Notes: a model not told the origin generated them from the sequence alone. Numbered from the stretch's first letter, positions 30,266-40,368 are shown. The stretch: DNA of 64,000 nt from Ensifer sp. Root278 (GCF_001429285.1 NZ_LMJJ01000040.1:791031-855030); one strand, 5' to 3'. Made by a program: numbers and translations.

Positions 30266-31444
30266 ATGACCAAGGAACTTGGCGTCGGCATCATCGGATG
30301 CGGCAACATCTCCACCACATACTTCAGGCTCGCCCCACTGTTTAAGGGCATCAAGGTTGTCGCCTGCGCCGACATCAACCAGGCAGCGGCCGAGGCGCGG
30401 GCAGCGGAATACGGCGTAGAAGCCCAAAGCATCGAGGGGCTGCTGGCCAATCCGGATGTCGATATCGTCGTCAACCTGACGATCCCGGACGCGCACTATC
30501 CGGTCTCGAAGGCGATCCTCGAAGCCGGCAAGCACGTCTATTCCGAGAAGCCATTGGTGCTTTCGCTGGAGCAGGGCGAGGAGCTCAGGGCGATCGCGAA
30601 GGCCAAGGGCCTTTCCGTCGGCTGCGCGCCGGATACCTTCCTCGGCGGCGCGCACCAGCTTGCACGCAGCACTATCGATGCCGGCAAGATCGGCCGGGTA
30701 ACCTCCGGCACCTGCCACGTGATGAGCCCGGGCATGGAGATGTGGCACCCGAACCCGGACTTCTTCTTCCTGCCCGGCGGCGGACCGATCCTCGACCTCG
30801 GGCCCTATTACATCGCCAACCTGATCAACCTGATCGGACCGGTGAAGCGCGTCGGCGCTTTGTCCTCCATGGCCAACCCGACCCGCACCATCACCAGCGA
30901 GCCGCGCAAGGGCGAGGAGATCCCGGTCAAGACCCCGACCAACATCCACGCGCTGCTCGAATTTGCGAACGGCGCGACGATCACGCTCTCGGCGAGCTGG
31001 GATGTCTGGTCGCATCGCCATGCCAATATGGAGCTCTACGGCACCGAAGGCTCGCTCTACGTGCCCGATCCGAACTTCTTCGGCGGCAAGGTGGAGGCCA
31101 GTGGGCGCGACAAGGACATCCAACCGCTGGAGCCCTGGGATCATCCCTTCGGCATCGAGAACCAGGAGCACCCGCAGGGACCGATGGCGAACTACCGCAC
31201 CGCGGGCCTTGCCGACATGGCGCAGGCGATCCTCGAAGGCCGCGACGCCCGTTGCTCGCTCGAGCGCGCCTTGCACGGCGTCGATGTCATGGTTTCGATC
31301 CTGAAATCCGGCGAGGAGGGCCGCTTCATCGAGCTCTCCACCACCTGCACGCAGCCGGCCGCCCTCGGCATCGAGGAGGCGCGGGCGCTGCTGCGCGAGA
31401 CGGAGGAAGAAATATCGGGAAATCGGGTCGCTGCGGCTTCATAG
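30266..31444 (+). CDS. Gfo/Idh/MocA family NAD(P)-dependent oxidoreductase
   Basis: 392 residues. The N-terminal Rossmann domain begins LGVGIIGCGNISTTYFRLAP, and the EKP motif (YSEKPLVLS) typical of the family follows. The C-terminal alpha/beta domain carries the GGGPILDLGPYY signature. Members oxidise a sugar or inositol hydroxyl with NAD(P)+. It is the last gene of the LacI-controlled operon, 15 bases after the epimerase gene, and is followed by a mosaic repeat. The substrate is probably the sugar handled by this operon, but this is inference. Confidence 0.9.
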   Translation: MTKELGVGIIGCGNISTTYFRLAPLFKGIKVVACADINQAAAEARAAEYGVEAQSIEGLLANPDVDIVVNLTIPDAHYPVSKAILEAGKHVYSEKPLVLSLEQGEELRAIAKAKGLSVGCAPDTFLGGAHQLARSTIDAGKIGRVTSGTCHVMSPGMEMWHPNPDFFFLPGGGPILDLGPYYIANLINLIGPVKRVGALSSMANPTRTITSEPRKGEEIPVKTPTNIHALLEFANGATITLSASWDVWSHRHANMELYGTEGSLYVPDPNFFGGKVEASGRDKDIQPLEPWDHPFGIENQEHPQGPMANYRTAGLADMAQAILEGRDARCSLERALHGVDVMVSILKSGEEGRFIELSTTCTQPAALGIEEARALLRETEEEISGNRVAAAS

Positions 31445-31533
31445 CGGCAGCCGTCCGGCACGCGCGCCGCGGACCAGGGGTCCCTCTGCAAACTCGGAAG
31501 AGAGGCTTCCGGGGGGAGAGCTGCACCCCAACC

Positions 31534-31677
31534 TCCCTCATCCTCGCCCTTGTGGCGGGGATCCAGCGACCCGACGTCTGTCGGGTCAAAAGACTTTTCA
31601 GCCCAACGACTTGGGCTGGTCCGCAGTTCCATCGGAACTGCTAGGGATTCCTGTGACAAGCACAGGAATGACGGAGG
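31534..31677. repeat. RIME-like mosaic element, copy 3
   Basis: This copy has a different left module (CCTCATCCTCGCCCTTGTGGCGGGGATCCAG in two parts) and central palindromes GACCCGACGTCTGTCGGGTC, CAGCCCAACGACTTGGGCTG and CAGTTCCATCGGAACTG. Its right end has the usual TTCCTGTGACAAGCACAGGAATGACGGAGG tail. It sits behind the oxidoreductase stop codon. Confidence 0.75.
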
Positions 31678-31743
31678 TTTTGGTTGGCGCCAAGCTTCCC
31701 TCGTGAGCGTTCGGTGATTAGAGATATCTTTGACAGCAAGCTT

Positions 31744-31767
31744 GGGTTTCCGTGATCACGGAAACCC
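31744..31767. promoter_or_regulatory. Perfect 24-base palindrome before the aldo/keto reductase
   Basis: The half-site GGGTTTCCGTGA is followed by its exact reverse complement, with no spacer. It lies 66 bases before the AKR start. It could be an operator, or a terminator stem for transcription coming from the left, since TTCTCGTTT follows. I cannot tell which. Confidence 0.5.
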
Positions 31768-31832
31768 TTCTCGTTTGGAGCGATGGTGGTTTCCAGCCGC
31801 CATCCGGATACGGATCGCGGAGGATTTTTGCG

Positions 31833-32861
31833 ATGACCTGGCTACCGGCGGAAAACCGCTACGACACCATGAAATATAACCGCGTCGGCCGCTCCGGCCT
31901 GAAGTTGCCGGCGATCTCGCTGGGGCTCTGGCACAATTTCGGCGGCGACACGCCGCATGACCGCAAGGTCGACATGTGCCGCACCGCGTTTGACCTCGGC
32001 ATCACCCATTTCGACCTCGCCAACAATTACGGCCCGCCTCCGGGCTCGGCCGAGACTGCCTTCGGCGAAATCATGCGCACGGATTTCGCAGGTCTGCGCG
32101 ACGAGCTGATCATCTCGTCCAAGGCCGGCTATGACATGTGGGCAGGTCCTTACGGCGAATGGGGCAGCCGCAAGTACATGATCGCATCCTGCGACCAGAG
32201 CCTGAAGCGCATGGGGCTCGACTATGTCGACATCTTCTATTCGCACCGTTTCGATCCGGACACGCCGCTTGAAGAAACCTGTGGCGCGCTCGACCATATC
32301 GTGCGTTCGGGCAGGGCGCTTTATGTCGGCATTTCCTCCTACAATTCGCAGCGCACCCGCGAAGCGGCTGCAATTCTCAAGGATCTCGGCACACCGTGCC
32401 TCATCCATCAGCCGAGCTATTCGATGCTCAACCGCTGGATCGAGGATGATGGCCTGATCCACACGCTCGAAGATCTCGGCATCGGCTCGATCGTCTTTTC
32501 GCCGCTTGCCCAGGGCATGCTGACGACCAAGTATCTGCAGGGCATTCCGAGCGACAGCCGGGCGGCGCAGAACCACTTCCTCAAGAAGGACTTCATCCGC
32601 CCGGAGATCATCGACAACATCCGCAAGCTGAACGGCATCGCCGAAAAGCGCGGCCAGACTCTGGCGCAGATGGCGCTTGCATGGGTGCTGCGCAACGGCC
32701 GGATCACCTCGGCGCTGATCGGCGCCAGCCGCTCCGAGCAGATCGTCGATTGCGTCAAGGCGCTCGAAAACGACACGTTTACGGCGGAGGAGCTGGCCGA
32801 GATCGATCTCTATGCGCGTGAGGCCCACATCAACCTCTGGGCATCGTCGGCCGAACGCTAA
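31833..32861 (+). CDS. Aldo/keto reductase, L-glyceraldehyde 3-phosphate reductase-like
   Basis: 342 residues from the ATG at 31833, preceded by CGGAGGATTT. NADPH-dependent reductase of the AKR14 (YghZ-like) type. The catalytic tetrad region is visible: FDLANNYGPPPGSAE (Asp, Tyr), LIISSKAGYDMW (Lys) and FYSHRFDPDTP (His). The C-terminal coenzyme site reads SALIGASRSEQI. These enzymes detoxify L-glyceraldehyde 3-phosphate and other aldehydes. It lies downstream of the mannoside operon but is separated by a repeat and a palindrome, so it may be its own unit. Confidence 0.9.
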   Translation: MTWLPAENRYDTMKYNRVGRSGLKLPAISLGLWHNFGGDTPHDRKVDMCRTAFDLGITHFDLANNYGPPPGSAETAFGEIMRTDFAGLRDELIISSKAGYDMWAGPYGEWGSRKYMIASCDQSLKRMGLDYVDIFYSHRFDPDTPLEETCGALDHIVRSGRALYVGISSYNSQRTREAAAILKDLGTPCLIHQPSYSMLNRWIEDDGLIHTLEDLGIGSIVFSPLAQGMLTTKYLQGIPSDSRAAQNHFLKKDFIRPEIIDNIRKLNGIAEKRGQTLAQMALAWVLRNGRITSALIGASRSEQIVDCVKALENDTFTAEELAEIDLYAREAHINLWASSAER

Positions 32862-33082
32862 TTTCGGCTGAAAACATTGATTTGCCTGCATTTTGGGCAA
32901 AATTGCCTGCTTTCCGGCGCATTAGACAAAAGTCGAATAGGTGCCGGAAAGCGCCTTCTGGACATGGTCCGGTGTTTCTGTAAGGTGCTGGAATGCCGGT
33001 CGATTGCGACGCCGATTTGCGTCGTTTCGGCAGGTTAACGAGGAGGAGCCACCGTCGCCCGGGAAGGGGCAGGGTGGATTGA

Positions 33083-34243
<1,161 letters not shown>

Positions 34244-34270
34244 GCTTTCGCCTGTTGCTGATGACAAAGG

Positions 34271-34307
34271 GCCGCTCGCAACGTCTGTTGCGGGCGGCTT
34301 TTCGTTT
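34271..34307 (+). terminator. Rho-independent terminator of the TRAP binding-protein gene
   Basis: Arms GCCGCTCGCAAC (34271-34282) and GTTGCGGGCGGC (34287-34298) pair with one mismatch around GTCT. TTTTCGTTT follows. It lies 27 bases after the stop codon. Confidence 0.8.
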
Positions 34308-34429
34308 CGGCCGGAGGCCGCCGGCGTCCCGACGACCCTGCATTTCTGATCCCTACGCATGCGCAGGAGGCGCGGCACGGCAGCGGTTTCGTGGTATGGT
34401 TGCGGCCTTGATGAAAGGGAGAAGGTGCA

Positions 34430-34843
34430 ATGCCAAGCGAAGGCCAATCGGTCGTGCTCGGTCCCCATCAGGGCCGCCGGTACGACATGGGTGCCATACA
34501 GGCTGTCTTCAAAGCCGATCGCCCGGAAACCCTAGGCCGCTTTTCGATCTCGGAATGGTGGCTCGATGCTCGGCATGAAGGACCCGGCGCTCACAAGCAC
34601 GACGACAATGACGAGATTTTCTACGTCATCGAGGGCACCGCCAGCATCCTGGTCGGCGACACCTGGCACCAGATGGCCAAGGGCTCGCTCTGCGTCATCC
34701 CGCGCGGAACGATGCATGATTTCCGCAATGAGAGCGCATCGCGCATGGGTCTGCTCAACGTCTATGTCGGCGGACCGTTCGAGGAGATGATGCCCATGAT
34801 CGTCGACTGGTATCGCGACAATCCGGCCAAGAGGATCGATTGA
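34430..34843 (+). CDS. Cupin-domain protein
   Basis: 137 residues, a single cupin barrel. The metal-binding motif 1 is GPGAHKHDDNDEIFYVIEG and motif 2 is LCVIPRGTMHDFRNES. Small single cupins have many enzymatic and binding roles, so none is assigned. It is on the same strand as the TRAP binding protein but behind a terminator, so it is probably transcribed separately. It is followed by a mosaic repeat. Confidence 0.85.
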   Translation: MPSEGQSVVLGPHQGRRYDMGAIQAVFKADRPETLGRFSISEWWLDARHEGPGAHKHDDNDEIFYVIEGTASILVGDTWHQMAKGSLCVIPRGTMHDFRNESASRMGLLNVYVGGPFEEMMPMIVDWYRDNPAKRID

Positions 34844-34922
34844 GCAAGTGCGTTTGGTGTGGCTGCCCTGAGATTGCTGACAGACCTCGACGATGGCCTG
34901 CGGCGATATGCGTGCCCCGTTC

Positions 34923-35042
34923 TCCCTCATCCTCGCCCTTGTGGCGGGGATCCAGCGATCCGACGTCCGTCGGATCGAAAGACTCTTTTCAGCCCAAGGA
35001 CTTGGGCTGGCTAGATTCCTGTGACAGGCACAGGAATGGGGG
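34923..35042. repeat. RIME-like mosaic element, copy 4
   Basis: Left module CTCATCCTCGCCCTTGTGG with CGGGGATCCAG, central palindromes GATCCGACGTCCGTCGGATC and CAGCCCAAGGACTTGGGCTG, right hairpin TTCCTGTGACAGGCACAGGAA. It lies between the convergent cupin and TRAP large-permease genes. Confidence 0.75.
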
Positions 35043-35096
35043 AGAGTGTGGTTTGCGCTCGACCTCCTACAGGCATCGAGTATCGTTGTCGGCAAA

Positions 35097-35127
35097 CGAA
35101 AAGGGCGGCCCTTGCGGGGCCGCCCTT
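35097..35127 (-). terminator. Rho-independent terminator of the TRAP permease operon
   Basis: Read on the minus strand, AAGGGCGGCCCC and GGGCCGCCCTT form a strong stem followed by TTCGTTT. It lies 22 bases beyond the large-permease stop codon. Confidence 0.8.
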
Positions 35128-35148
35128 ATATTTTGTGTGCCAGCCGTC

Positions 35149-37002
35149 TTACTTGAACGAAGGCGGCTGGCTGAGGTCGTTTGACGGTGCCGTCTGCGGC
35201 TGGGCACCCGTGCCGCCGAACGAAGGCGGCTGGCTGAGGTCGTTCGAGGGCGCGGTCTGCGGCTGGGCGCCGGAGCCGCCGCCCTGATCCGCAGGCTTCT
35301 GGTCGAGCGGGCTGCCGCCTGGAAGCTGCAGGCCGCCCGGAAGGCCGAGGCCACCGCCATTGTCCGGAAGCGTCAGGCCACCACCCGGCGCAAAGCCCGG
35401 CACCTCGATCTTGATTGTGTTCGGATCGACGCCCGTGCCCGTTCCCTTGTAGTGCATGACCATCTGCGGGAACATGATCGTCAGCGCCACCATCAGGATC
35501 TGGATGCCGACGAAAGGCACCGCACCCCAGTAGATCTGCCCGGTCGTGACGGGCTGGATCGTCTTGCCGGTGATTTTGTCGAGATAGGGCACCTTTGCCG
35601 CGACCGAACGCAGATAGAAGAGCGCGAAGCCGAAGGGTGGGTGCATGAAGCTCGTCTGCATGTTGATGCCGAGCAGAACGCCGAACCAGATGAGGTCGAT
35701 GCCGAGCTTGTCGGCGGCGGGCGCCAGGAGCGGCACGATGATGAAGGCGAGCTCGAAGAAATCCAGGAAGAAGGCCAGGAAGAAGACGAGCAGGTTGACG
35801 GTAATGAGGAAGCCGGTTTCGCCGCCCGGCATCGCCGTCAGCAGGTGTTCGACCCAGATGTGGCCGTTGACGCCATAGAAGGTGAGCGAGAAGACGCGCG
35901 CACCGATCAGGATGAACAGCACGAAGGCCGAAAGCCGGGTCGTTGCCGTGAGCGCCCCGCGCACCACGTCCATGTTGAGACGGCCCTTGGCGGCTGCCAT
36001 GATCAGCGCACCGACGGCGCCCATCGCACCGCCTTCGGTCGGCGTCGCGATGCCGAGGAAGATGGTGCCGAGGACGAGGAAGATCAGCGCCAAGGGCGGG
36101 ATCAGCACGATGATGACCTGCTGGGCAAGCCTCGACATCGCATTGATCTTCAGGCCGCGGTCGATAAGCGCGACGACGTAGATGACGATGACGCCGACGG
36201 TGCCGCCGAGGATGTCGGCATTCTCGCCCTGGGTCGGGTAGAGATAGACGTGGGCGGCATACGCGATGCCTGCCGCCACCGCCAGCGCAACGGCGAGCGA
36301 CGTGACGCCGGAACCGAGCGTGCGGGCTTCCAGCGGCAGGGCCGGCATCGAATCGCGCCGGATGAAGGTCATCAGCAGGATGTAGACCATGTAAAGGCCG
36401 GTCAGCACGAGGCCCGGGATCAGGGCGCCGGCGTACATGTCGCCGACCGAGCGGCCGAGCTGGTCGGCAAGAACGATGAGCACGAGCGACGGCGGGATGA
36501 TCTGGGCAAGCGTGCCCGAAGCCGCGATGACGCCCGAGGCGACCTTCCGGTCATAGCCGTAGCGCAGCATGATCGGCAGCGAGATCAGGCCCATGGCGAT
36601 GACCGAGGCGGCAACGACACCGGTGGTGGCTGCGAGCAGCGCGCCGACGAAGATGACCGCATAGGCAAGACCGCCGCGGATCGGGCCGAAGAGCTGGCCG
36701 ACGGTGTCGAGCAGGTCTTCGGCCATGCCCGATTTCTCGAGCACGATCCCCATGAAGGTAAAGAACGGGATGGCGAGCAATGTGTCGTTTGACATCACCC
36801 CCCAGAACCGGTCCGGCAGTGCATTGAGCAGCGGCCAGGAAAGATTGATCGAGTCCGACAGCGGCGCGAGCTCGACGCCGATGATGAAGAACAGCAAGCC
36901 GTTGGCGGCGAGCGAGAAGGCGACCGGGTATCCCAAGAGCAGGAACACGATCAGCGACGCGAACATGATCGGCGCCAGGTTTTCAGCAATGAATTCGATC
37001 AT
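35149..37002 (-). CDS. TRAP transporter large permease (DctM) with repetitive C-terminal tail
   Basis: 617 residues. About 12 hydrophobic segments form the ion-coupled permease of a TRAP transporter in the cytoplasmic membrane (PVAFSLAANGLLFF, IPFFTFMGIVLEKSG, PPSLVLIVLAD, MHPPFGFALFYLRS). The membrane part is the long version of DctM. After about residue 530 comes a Gly/Pro/Gln-rich tail. It ends in two near-identical copies of GAQPQTAPSNDLSQPPSF with a period of 21 residues (63 bases, 35155-35270). The tail is unlike standard DctM and may be an unstructured extension. The start overlaps the stop of the small permease by ATGA. Confidence 0.92.
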   Translation of the reverse strand: MIEFIAENLAPIMFASLIVFLLLGYPVAFSLAANGLLFFIIGVELAPLSDSINLSWPLLNALPDRFWGVMSNDTLLAIPFFTFMGIVLEKSGMAEDLLDTVGQLFGPIRGGLAYAVIFVGALLAATTGVVAASVIAMGLISLPIMLRYGYDRKVASGVIAASGTLAQIIPPSLVLIVLADQLGRSVGDMYAGALIPGLVLTGLYMVYILLMTFIRRDSMPALPLEARTLGSGVTSLAVALAVAAGIAYAAHVYLYPTQGENADILGGTVGVIVIYVVALIDRGLKINAMSRLAQQVIIVLIPPLALIFLVLGTIFLGIATPTEGGAMGAVGALIMAAAKGRLNMDVVRGALTATTRLSAFVLFILIGARVFSLTFYGVNGHIWVEHLLTAMPGGETGFLITVNLLVFFLAFFLDFFELAFIIVPLLAPAADKLGIDLIWFGVLLGINMQTSFMHPPFGFALFYLRSVAAKVPYLDKITGKTIQPVTTGQIYWGAVPFVGIQILMVALTIMFPQMVMHYKGTGTGVDPNTIKIEVPGFAPGGGLTLPDNGGGLGLPGGLQLPGGSPLDQKPADQGGGSGAQPQTAPSNDLSQPPSFGGTGAQPQTAPSNDLSQPPSFK

Positions 37003-37574
37003 GGACGGGTCTCCGGAGACACGACATCGTCAAGCGGCGCATGGGTCGGCACATAGGGTGTCGGGTCTTCCATGTTTCCGGTCATGATCGCGATCTTCTT
37101 GATGATTTCCGACACACCCTGGAAGGCGAGCAGCAGGAAGCCGACCAGCAGGATGGCCTTGGCCGGCCAGATGATCAGGCCGCCGGCCGAGGAGGAGACC
37201 TCGCCCGAGACGTAGGACATCTTCACGTAGGGGAAGAGGTAGTAGAGCACCAGGAGAACGAAGGGCATCAGGAACAGCAGGTGTCCGAGCAGATCGATCC
37301 AGTGCTGCACGCGACGCGAGAACTGGCCGTAGACCACGTCGATACGGATGTGTTCGTTCTGGCTGAGCGTGTAGGCGGCGGCAAACATGAAGGCGGCGCC
37401 GAACAGGTACCATTGCGCCTCGAGCCAGGCGTTCGACGACATGTTGAAGATTTTTCGGATCACGGCATTGCCGGCGCTGACGAGCACTGCCGCCAGGATC
37501 AGCCATGAAACGCCCTTTCCGATGAATTCCGTGATCGTGTCTATTAATCGGCTGAAGCCGAGCAAAGCTCTCAT
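36999..37574 (-). CDS. TRAP transporter small permease (DctQ)
   Basis: 191 residues from the ATG at 37574, chosen because GGGGAGGAAATCG precedes it; a longer frame upstream has no support. Four membrane helices are visible, with the DctQ-type segments WLEAQWYLFGAAFMFAAAYTL and EHIRIDVVYGQFSRRVQHWIDL. It forms the small membrane subunit with DctM and is translationally coupled to it. Substrate specificity comes from the binding protein encoded at 33137, on the other strand. Confidence 0.9.
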   Translation of the reverse strand: MRALLGFSRLIDTITEFIGKGVSWLILAAVLVSAGNAVIRKIFNMSSNAWLEAQWYLFGAAFMFAAAYTLSQNEHIRIDVVYGQFSRRVQHWIDLLGHLLFLMPFVLLVLYYLFPYVKMSYVSGEVSSSAGGLIIWPAKAILLVGFLLLAFQGVSEIIKKIAIMTGNMEDPTPYVPTHAPLDDVVSPETRP

Positions 37575-37846
37575 CGATTTCCTCCCCGCGATGGCTCTTA
37601 TGGTTCTTGTGCCAAGCACAGCCAGAGTGCCGATTTCAAGCGCGCGTTCAAGTCCGAGGTACGATTTTCCCGTGTAGTTCGGCCGCCTCCGACTAAAGTA
37701 GAATAAGCTGTCCCGGCGCTCTGCCCATTGTTTGTGCAAACCCGTACCGCTTCGTCGGTCTGAGCGTGAGCGGACGGTTCCCGCCGGCGCGTCAGCGGTG
37801 CGAATCGGTGTGGAAAGACGGCCATAGAGAGGTGCTTGAACGTCTT

Positions 37847-37862
37847 ACTGCAACGTTGCAGT
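37847..37862. promoter_or_regulatory. LacI-type palindrome before the GH43 gene
   Basis: ACTGCAACGTTGCAGT is a perfect 16-base palindrome with the central CG of LacI-family operators. It lies 59 bases before the GH43 start, in the divergent region with dctQ. The regulator is not identified; it differs from the mannoside-locus sites. Confidence 0.55.
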
Positions 37863-37921
37863 CTTGAAATCGTATGATTTTTGAGATCGGATGTGCGCAC
37901 CAACGGAGGACGCCGAAACTC

Positions 37922-39550
37922 ATGACTGCCATGATCCGCAACCCGATCCTGAAGGGGTTCAACCCGGACCCTTCGATCTGCCGCGTCGGCGACGATTACT
38001 ACATCGCGACCTCCACCTTCGAATGGTATCCGGGCGTGCAGATCCATCACTCGCGTGACCTGGTGAACTGGCGGCTCGTGCGTCGGCCGCTGGAGCGGGC
38101 AAGCCAGCTCGACATGCGCGGCAACCCTGATAGCTGCGGCGTCTGGGCGCCGTGCCTGTCCTACAACGACGGGCTGTTCTGGCTGGTTTACACAGACGTC
38201 AAGCGCTTCGACGGCAACTTCAAGGACGCGCACAACTACATCGTCACGGCGGAAGCGATCGAGGCGACCTGGTCGGATCCGGTCTACGTCAATTCCTCCG
38301 GATTCGATCCGTCGCTCTTCCACGACGATGACGGCCGCAAGTGGTTCCTCAACATGCAGTGGAATCACCGCACCGAGAGTTTCGGCGGTTCGCCCAAGCA
38401 TCCGGCTTTCGACGGCATTTTGCTGCAGGAGTGGGACGAGCGCACACGCAAGCTTGTCGGTCCGGTGAAGAACATCTTTGCGGGCTCGGCGCTCGGCCTG
38501 GTCGAGGGGCCGCATCTCTTCAAACGCAATGGCTGGTACTACCTGACGACGGCGGAAGGCGGCACCGGATATGATCATGCCGTGACCATGGCGCGGTCGC
38601 GCACGATCGATGGTCCCTACGAGATGCATCCGGATACCTACCTGATGACATCAAAGGATCACCCGGAGGCGCCGCTGCAGCGCGCGGGACACGGGCAATA
38701 TGTCGAAACACCTGATGGTCAGGCCTATCACACGCATCTCTGCGGCCGGCCGCTGCCGCCGCAGCGTCGCTGCACGCTCGGCCGCGAGACGGCGCTGCAG
38801 AAATGCGTCTGGCGCGATGACGGCTGGCTCTATCTCGAAAGCGGTGGCCCGGTGCCGGAGGTGCTCGTGCCCGCTCCAGTTCAGGTCGAGCGGATACCGG
38901 CAGCGACCGTCGTAGAGACGGATTTCAACGACAGCGCGCTGCCGATCGAGTTCCAGTGGCTGCGCACGCCTGCGCCGGAGCGGATCTTTTCGCTCGAATG
39001 GCGGCCCGGGCATCTCCGGCTCTTCGGGCGCGAGAGCATCGGCAGTTGGTTCGAGCAGGCGCTGGTCGCCCGCCGACAGGAACATCACGCCTTCCGCGCC
39101 GAGACGACGGCCGATTTCAAGGCCGAAACCTATCAGCAGGTCGCGGGCCTGACGCACTACTATAATCGTCACAAGTTCCATGCGCTCGGCATCACCTGGC
39201 ATGAAACGCTCGGGCGGGCGCTGACCATCCTCTCATGCCCCGGCGATTTCCCGCATGGGCGGCTGGAGTTCCCTGTTGGCAGCGGCATCGCCATCCCCGA
39301 CGGACCGATCGACCTTGCCATGGAGATCCGCGACAACGATCTGCAGTTCTTCTGGCGGGAGACACGAACAGGGGATTGGCGCGCGATCGGCCCGGTTCTC
39401 GATGCGGGCGTCGTTTCGGACGAGGGCGGTCGCGGCGAGCATGGATCCTTCACCGGTGCTTTTGCCGGGATGTTCGCCTTCGACACGTCGGGGGTGGGCA
39501 AGGCCGCCGATTTCGACCATTTCCGCTACGTCAGCCTTGCGGAAGGTTGA
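37922..39550 (+). CDS. Glycoside hydrolase family 43 (beta-xylosidase-like)
   Basis: 542 residues. The N-terminal five-bladed propeller carries the GH43 carboxylate triad: the general base in GFNPDPSICRVGDDYY, the pKa-tuning Asp in SSGFDPSLFHD and the acid in GLVEGPHLFK. A C-terminal beta-sandwich (about residues 320-542) is the domain found in GH43 beta-xylosidases. There is no signal peptide, so it would act on imported xylo- or arabino-oligosaccharides. No transporter for them is adjacent; the nearest transport genes are the divergent TRAP permeases. Confidence 0.9.
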   Translation: MTAMIRNPILKGFNPDPSICRVGDDYYIATSTFEWYPGVQIHHSRDLVNWRLVRRPLERASQLDMRGNPDSCGVWAPCLSYNDGLFWLVYTDVKRFDGNFKDAHNYIVTAEAIEATWSDPVYVNSSGFDPSLFHDDDGRKWFLNMQWNHRTESFGGSPKHPAFDGILLQEWDERTRKLVGPVKNIFAGSALGLVEGPHLFKRNGWYYLTTAEGGTGYDHAVTMARSRTIDGPYEMHPDTYLMTSKDHPEAPLQRAGHGQYVETPDGQAYHTHLCGRPLPPQRRCTLGRETALQKCVWRDDGWLYLESGGPVPEVLVPAPVQVERIPAATVVETDFNDSALPIEFQWLRTPAPERIFSLEWRPGHLRLFGRESIGSWFEQALVARRQEHHAFRAETTADFKAETYQQVAGLTHYYNRHKFHALGITWHETLGRALTILSCPGDFPHGRLEFPVGSGIAIPDGPIDLAMEIRDNDLQFFWRETRTGDWRAIGPVLDAGVVSDEGGRGEHGSFTGAFAGMFAFDTSGVGKAADFDHFRYVSLAEG

Positions 39551-39675
39551 GTAATGGATATTAGGAATGCAGCATAAGCGTCAGATATCATTACGTATTT
39601 GTAATGTAGCGCTTTCATATTCGGTTCAGGAAGAGGGGGCTAATTTTCGGGTGAAGACAACGAAAGGACACCCGA

Positions 39676-40077
39676 ATGAAACGTCTCCTGATCGCGCTCG
39701 TCGCCAGCTCCGTTCTGATCGCGCCGGTCGCGGCACTTGCCCAGCCGGCAGGATCCTTCGAGGTGGCGCAGAACTATGACCGCTCCCGCCGCCCAATCGA
39801 CCGGAATGGCGATCGCCAGATGGATCGTCACGTCGACCGCGACGTCGACAAGCACGTCACGATCGAGAAACGGGTGATCGTCAAGAAGAAGGAACGCTGG
39901 GCGCGCGGCCATCGCCTGTCGCCGGCCGACCGCCGCCACATGGCCCAGGTGCGCGACTATCGCTATTACAAGCTGCGTCCGCCGCCGCGCGGCCAGCAGT
40001 GGGTGCGGGTCGACAACGACTTCCTTCTGATCAGCCTTGCAACCGGCGTCATCGTCGGCCTGGCGACGGCACGGTGA
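39676..40077 (+). CDS. RcnB-family periplasmic protein
   Basis: 133 residues. A signal peptide (MKRLLIALVASSVLIAPVAA, then LAQ) is followed by a charged region with Asp/Arg/His repeats (DRNGDRQMDRHVDRDVDKHV). The RcnB-type end is DYRYYKLRPPPRGQQWVRVDNDFLLISLATGVI. E. coli RcnB is linked to nickel/cobalt export; most rhizobial members are uncharacterised. It is followed by a mosaic repeat and convergent with the zinc-GTPase pair. Confidence 0.85.
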   Translation: MKRLLIALVASSVLIAPVAALAQPAGSFEVAQNYDRSRRPIDRNGDRQMDRHVDRDVDKHVTIEKRVIVKKKERWARGHRLSPADRRHMAQVRDYRYYKLRPPPRGQQWVRVDNDFLLISLATGVIVGLATAR

Positions 40078-40180
40078 GGACAATCTTCTGGCCAGGGGCG
40101 GCGGTTGCGCCGCCGCTGGCCAGCAATGGCATTTCTATCATTCTGAGGATGCCCCCGGACGCCCGGCGCCGACCAAGACC

Positions 40181-40318
40181 TCCCTCATCTCTGTGCTTGT
40201 CACAGAGATCCAGCCGCCGTGCGTCGGCACGGCGAAAGGAATGCTGGACGCCTGGAGTTTTCTCGCGCCGCCGACGCGGCGCGGCTGGATTCCTGTGACA
40301 AGCACAGGAATGAGGAGG
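40181..40318. repeat. RIME-like mosaic element, copy 5
   Basis: Left hairpin ATCTCTGTGCTTGTCACAGAGAT, central GCCGTGCGTCGGCACGGC and CGCGCCGCCGACGCGGCGCG, right hairpin ATTCCTGTGACAAGCACAGGAAT. It lies between the convergent 3' ends of the RcnB gene and the gene at 40369. Confidence 0.75.
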
Positions 40319-40368
40319 TTTTTGCGGCTGTTGCACTTCACAAGCGCCTCTTCGAGTCTTGTTCCCCT

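Noticed and set aside
36999..37739. Longer start for the small TRAP permease at 37739
   Set aside because: The added 55 residues are not membrane- or signal-like, and a strong ribosome site directly precedes the ATG at 37574.
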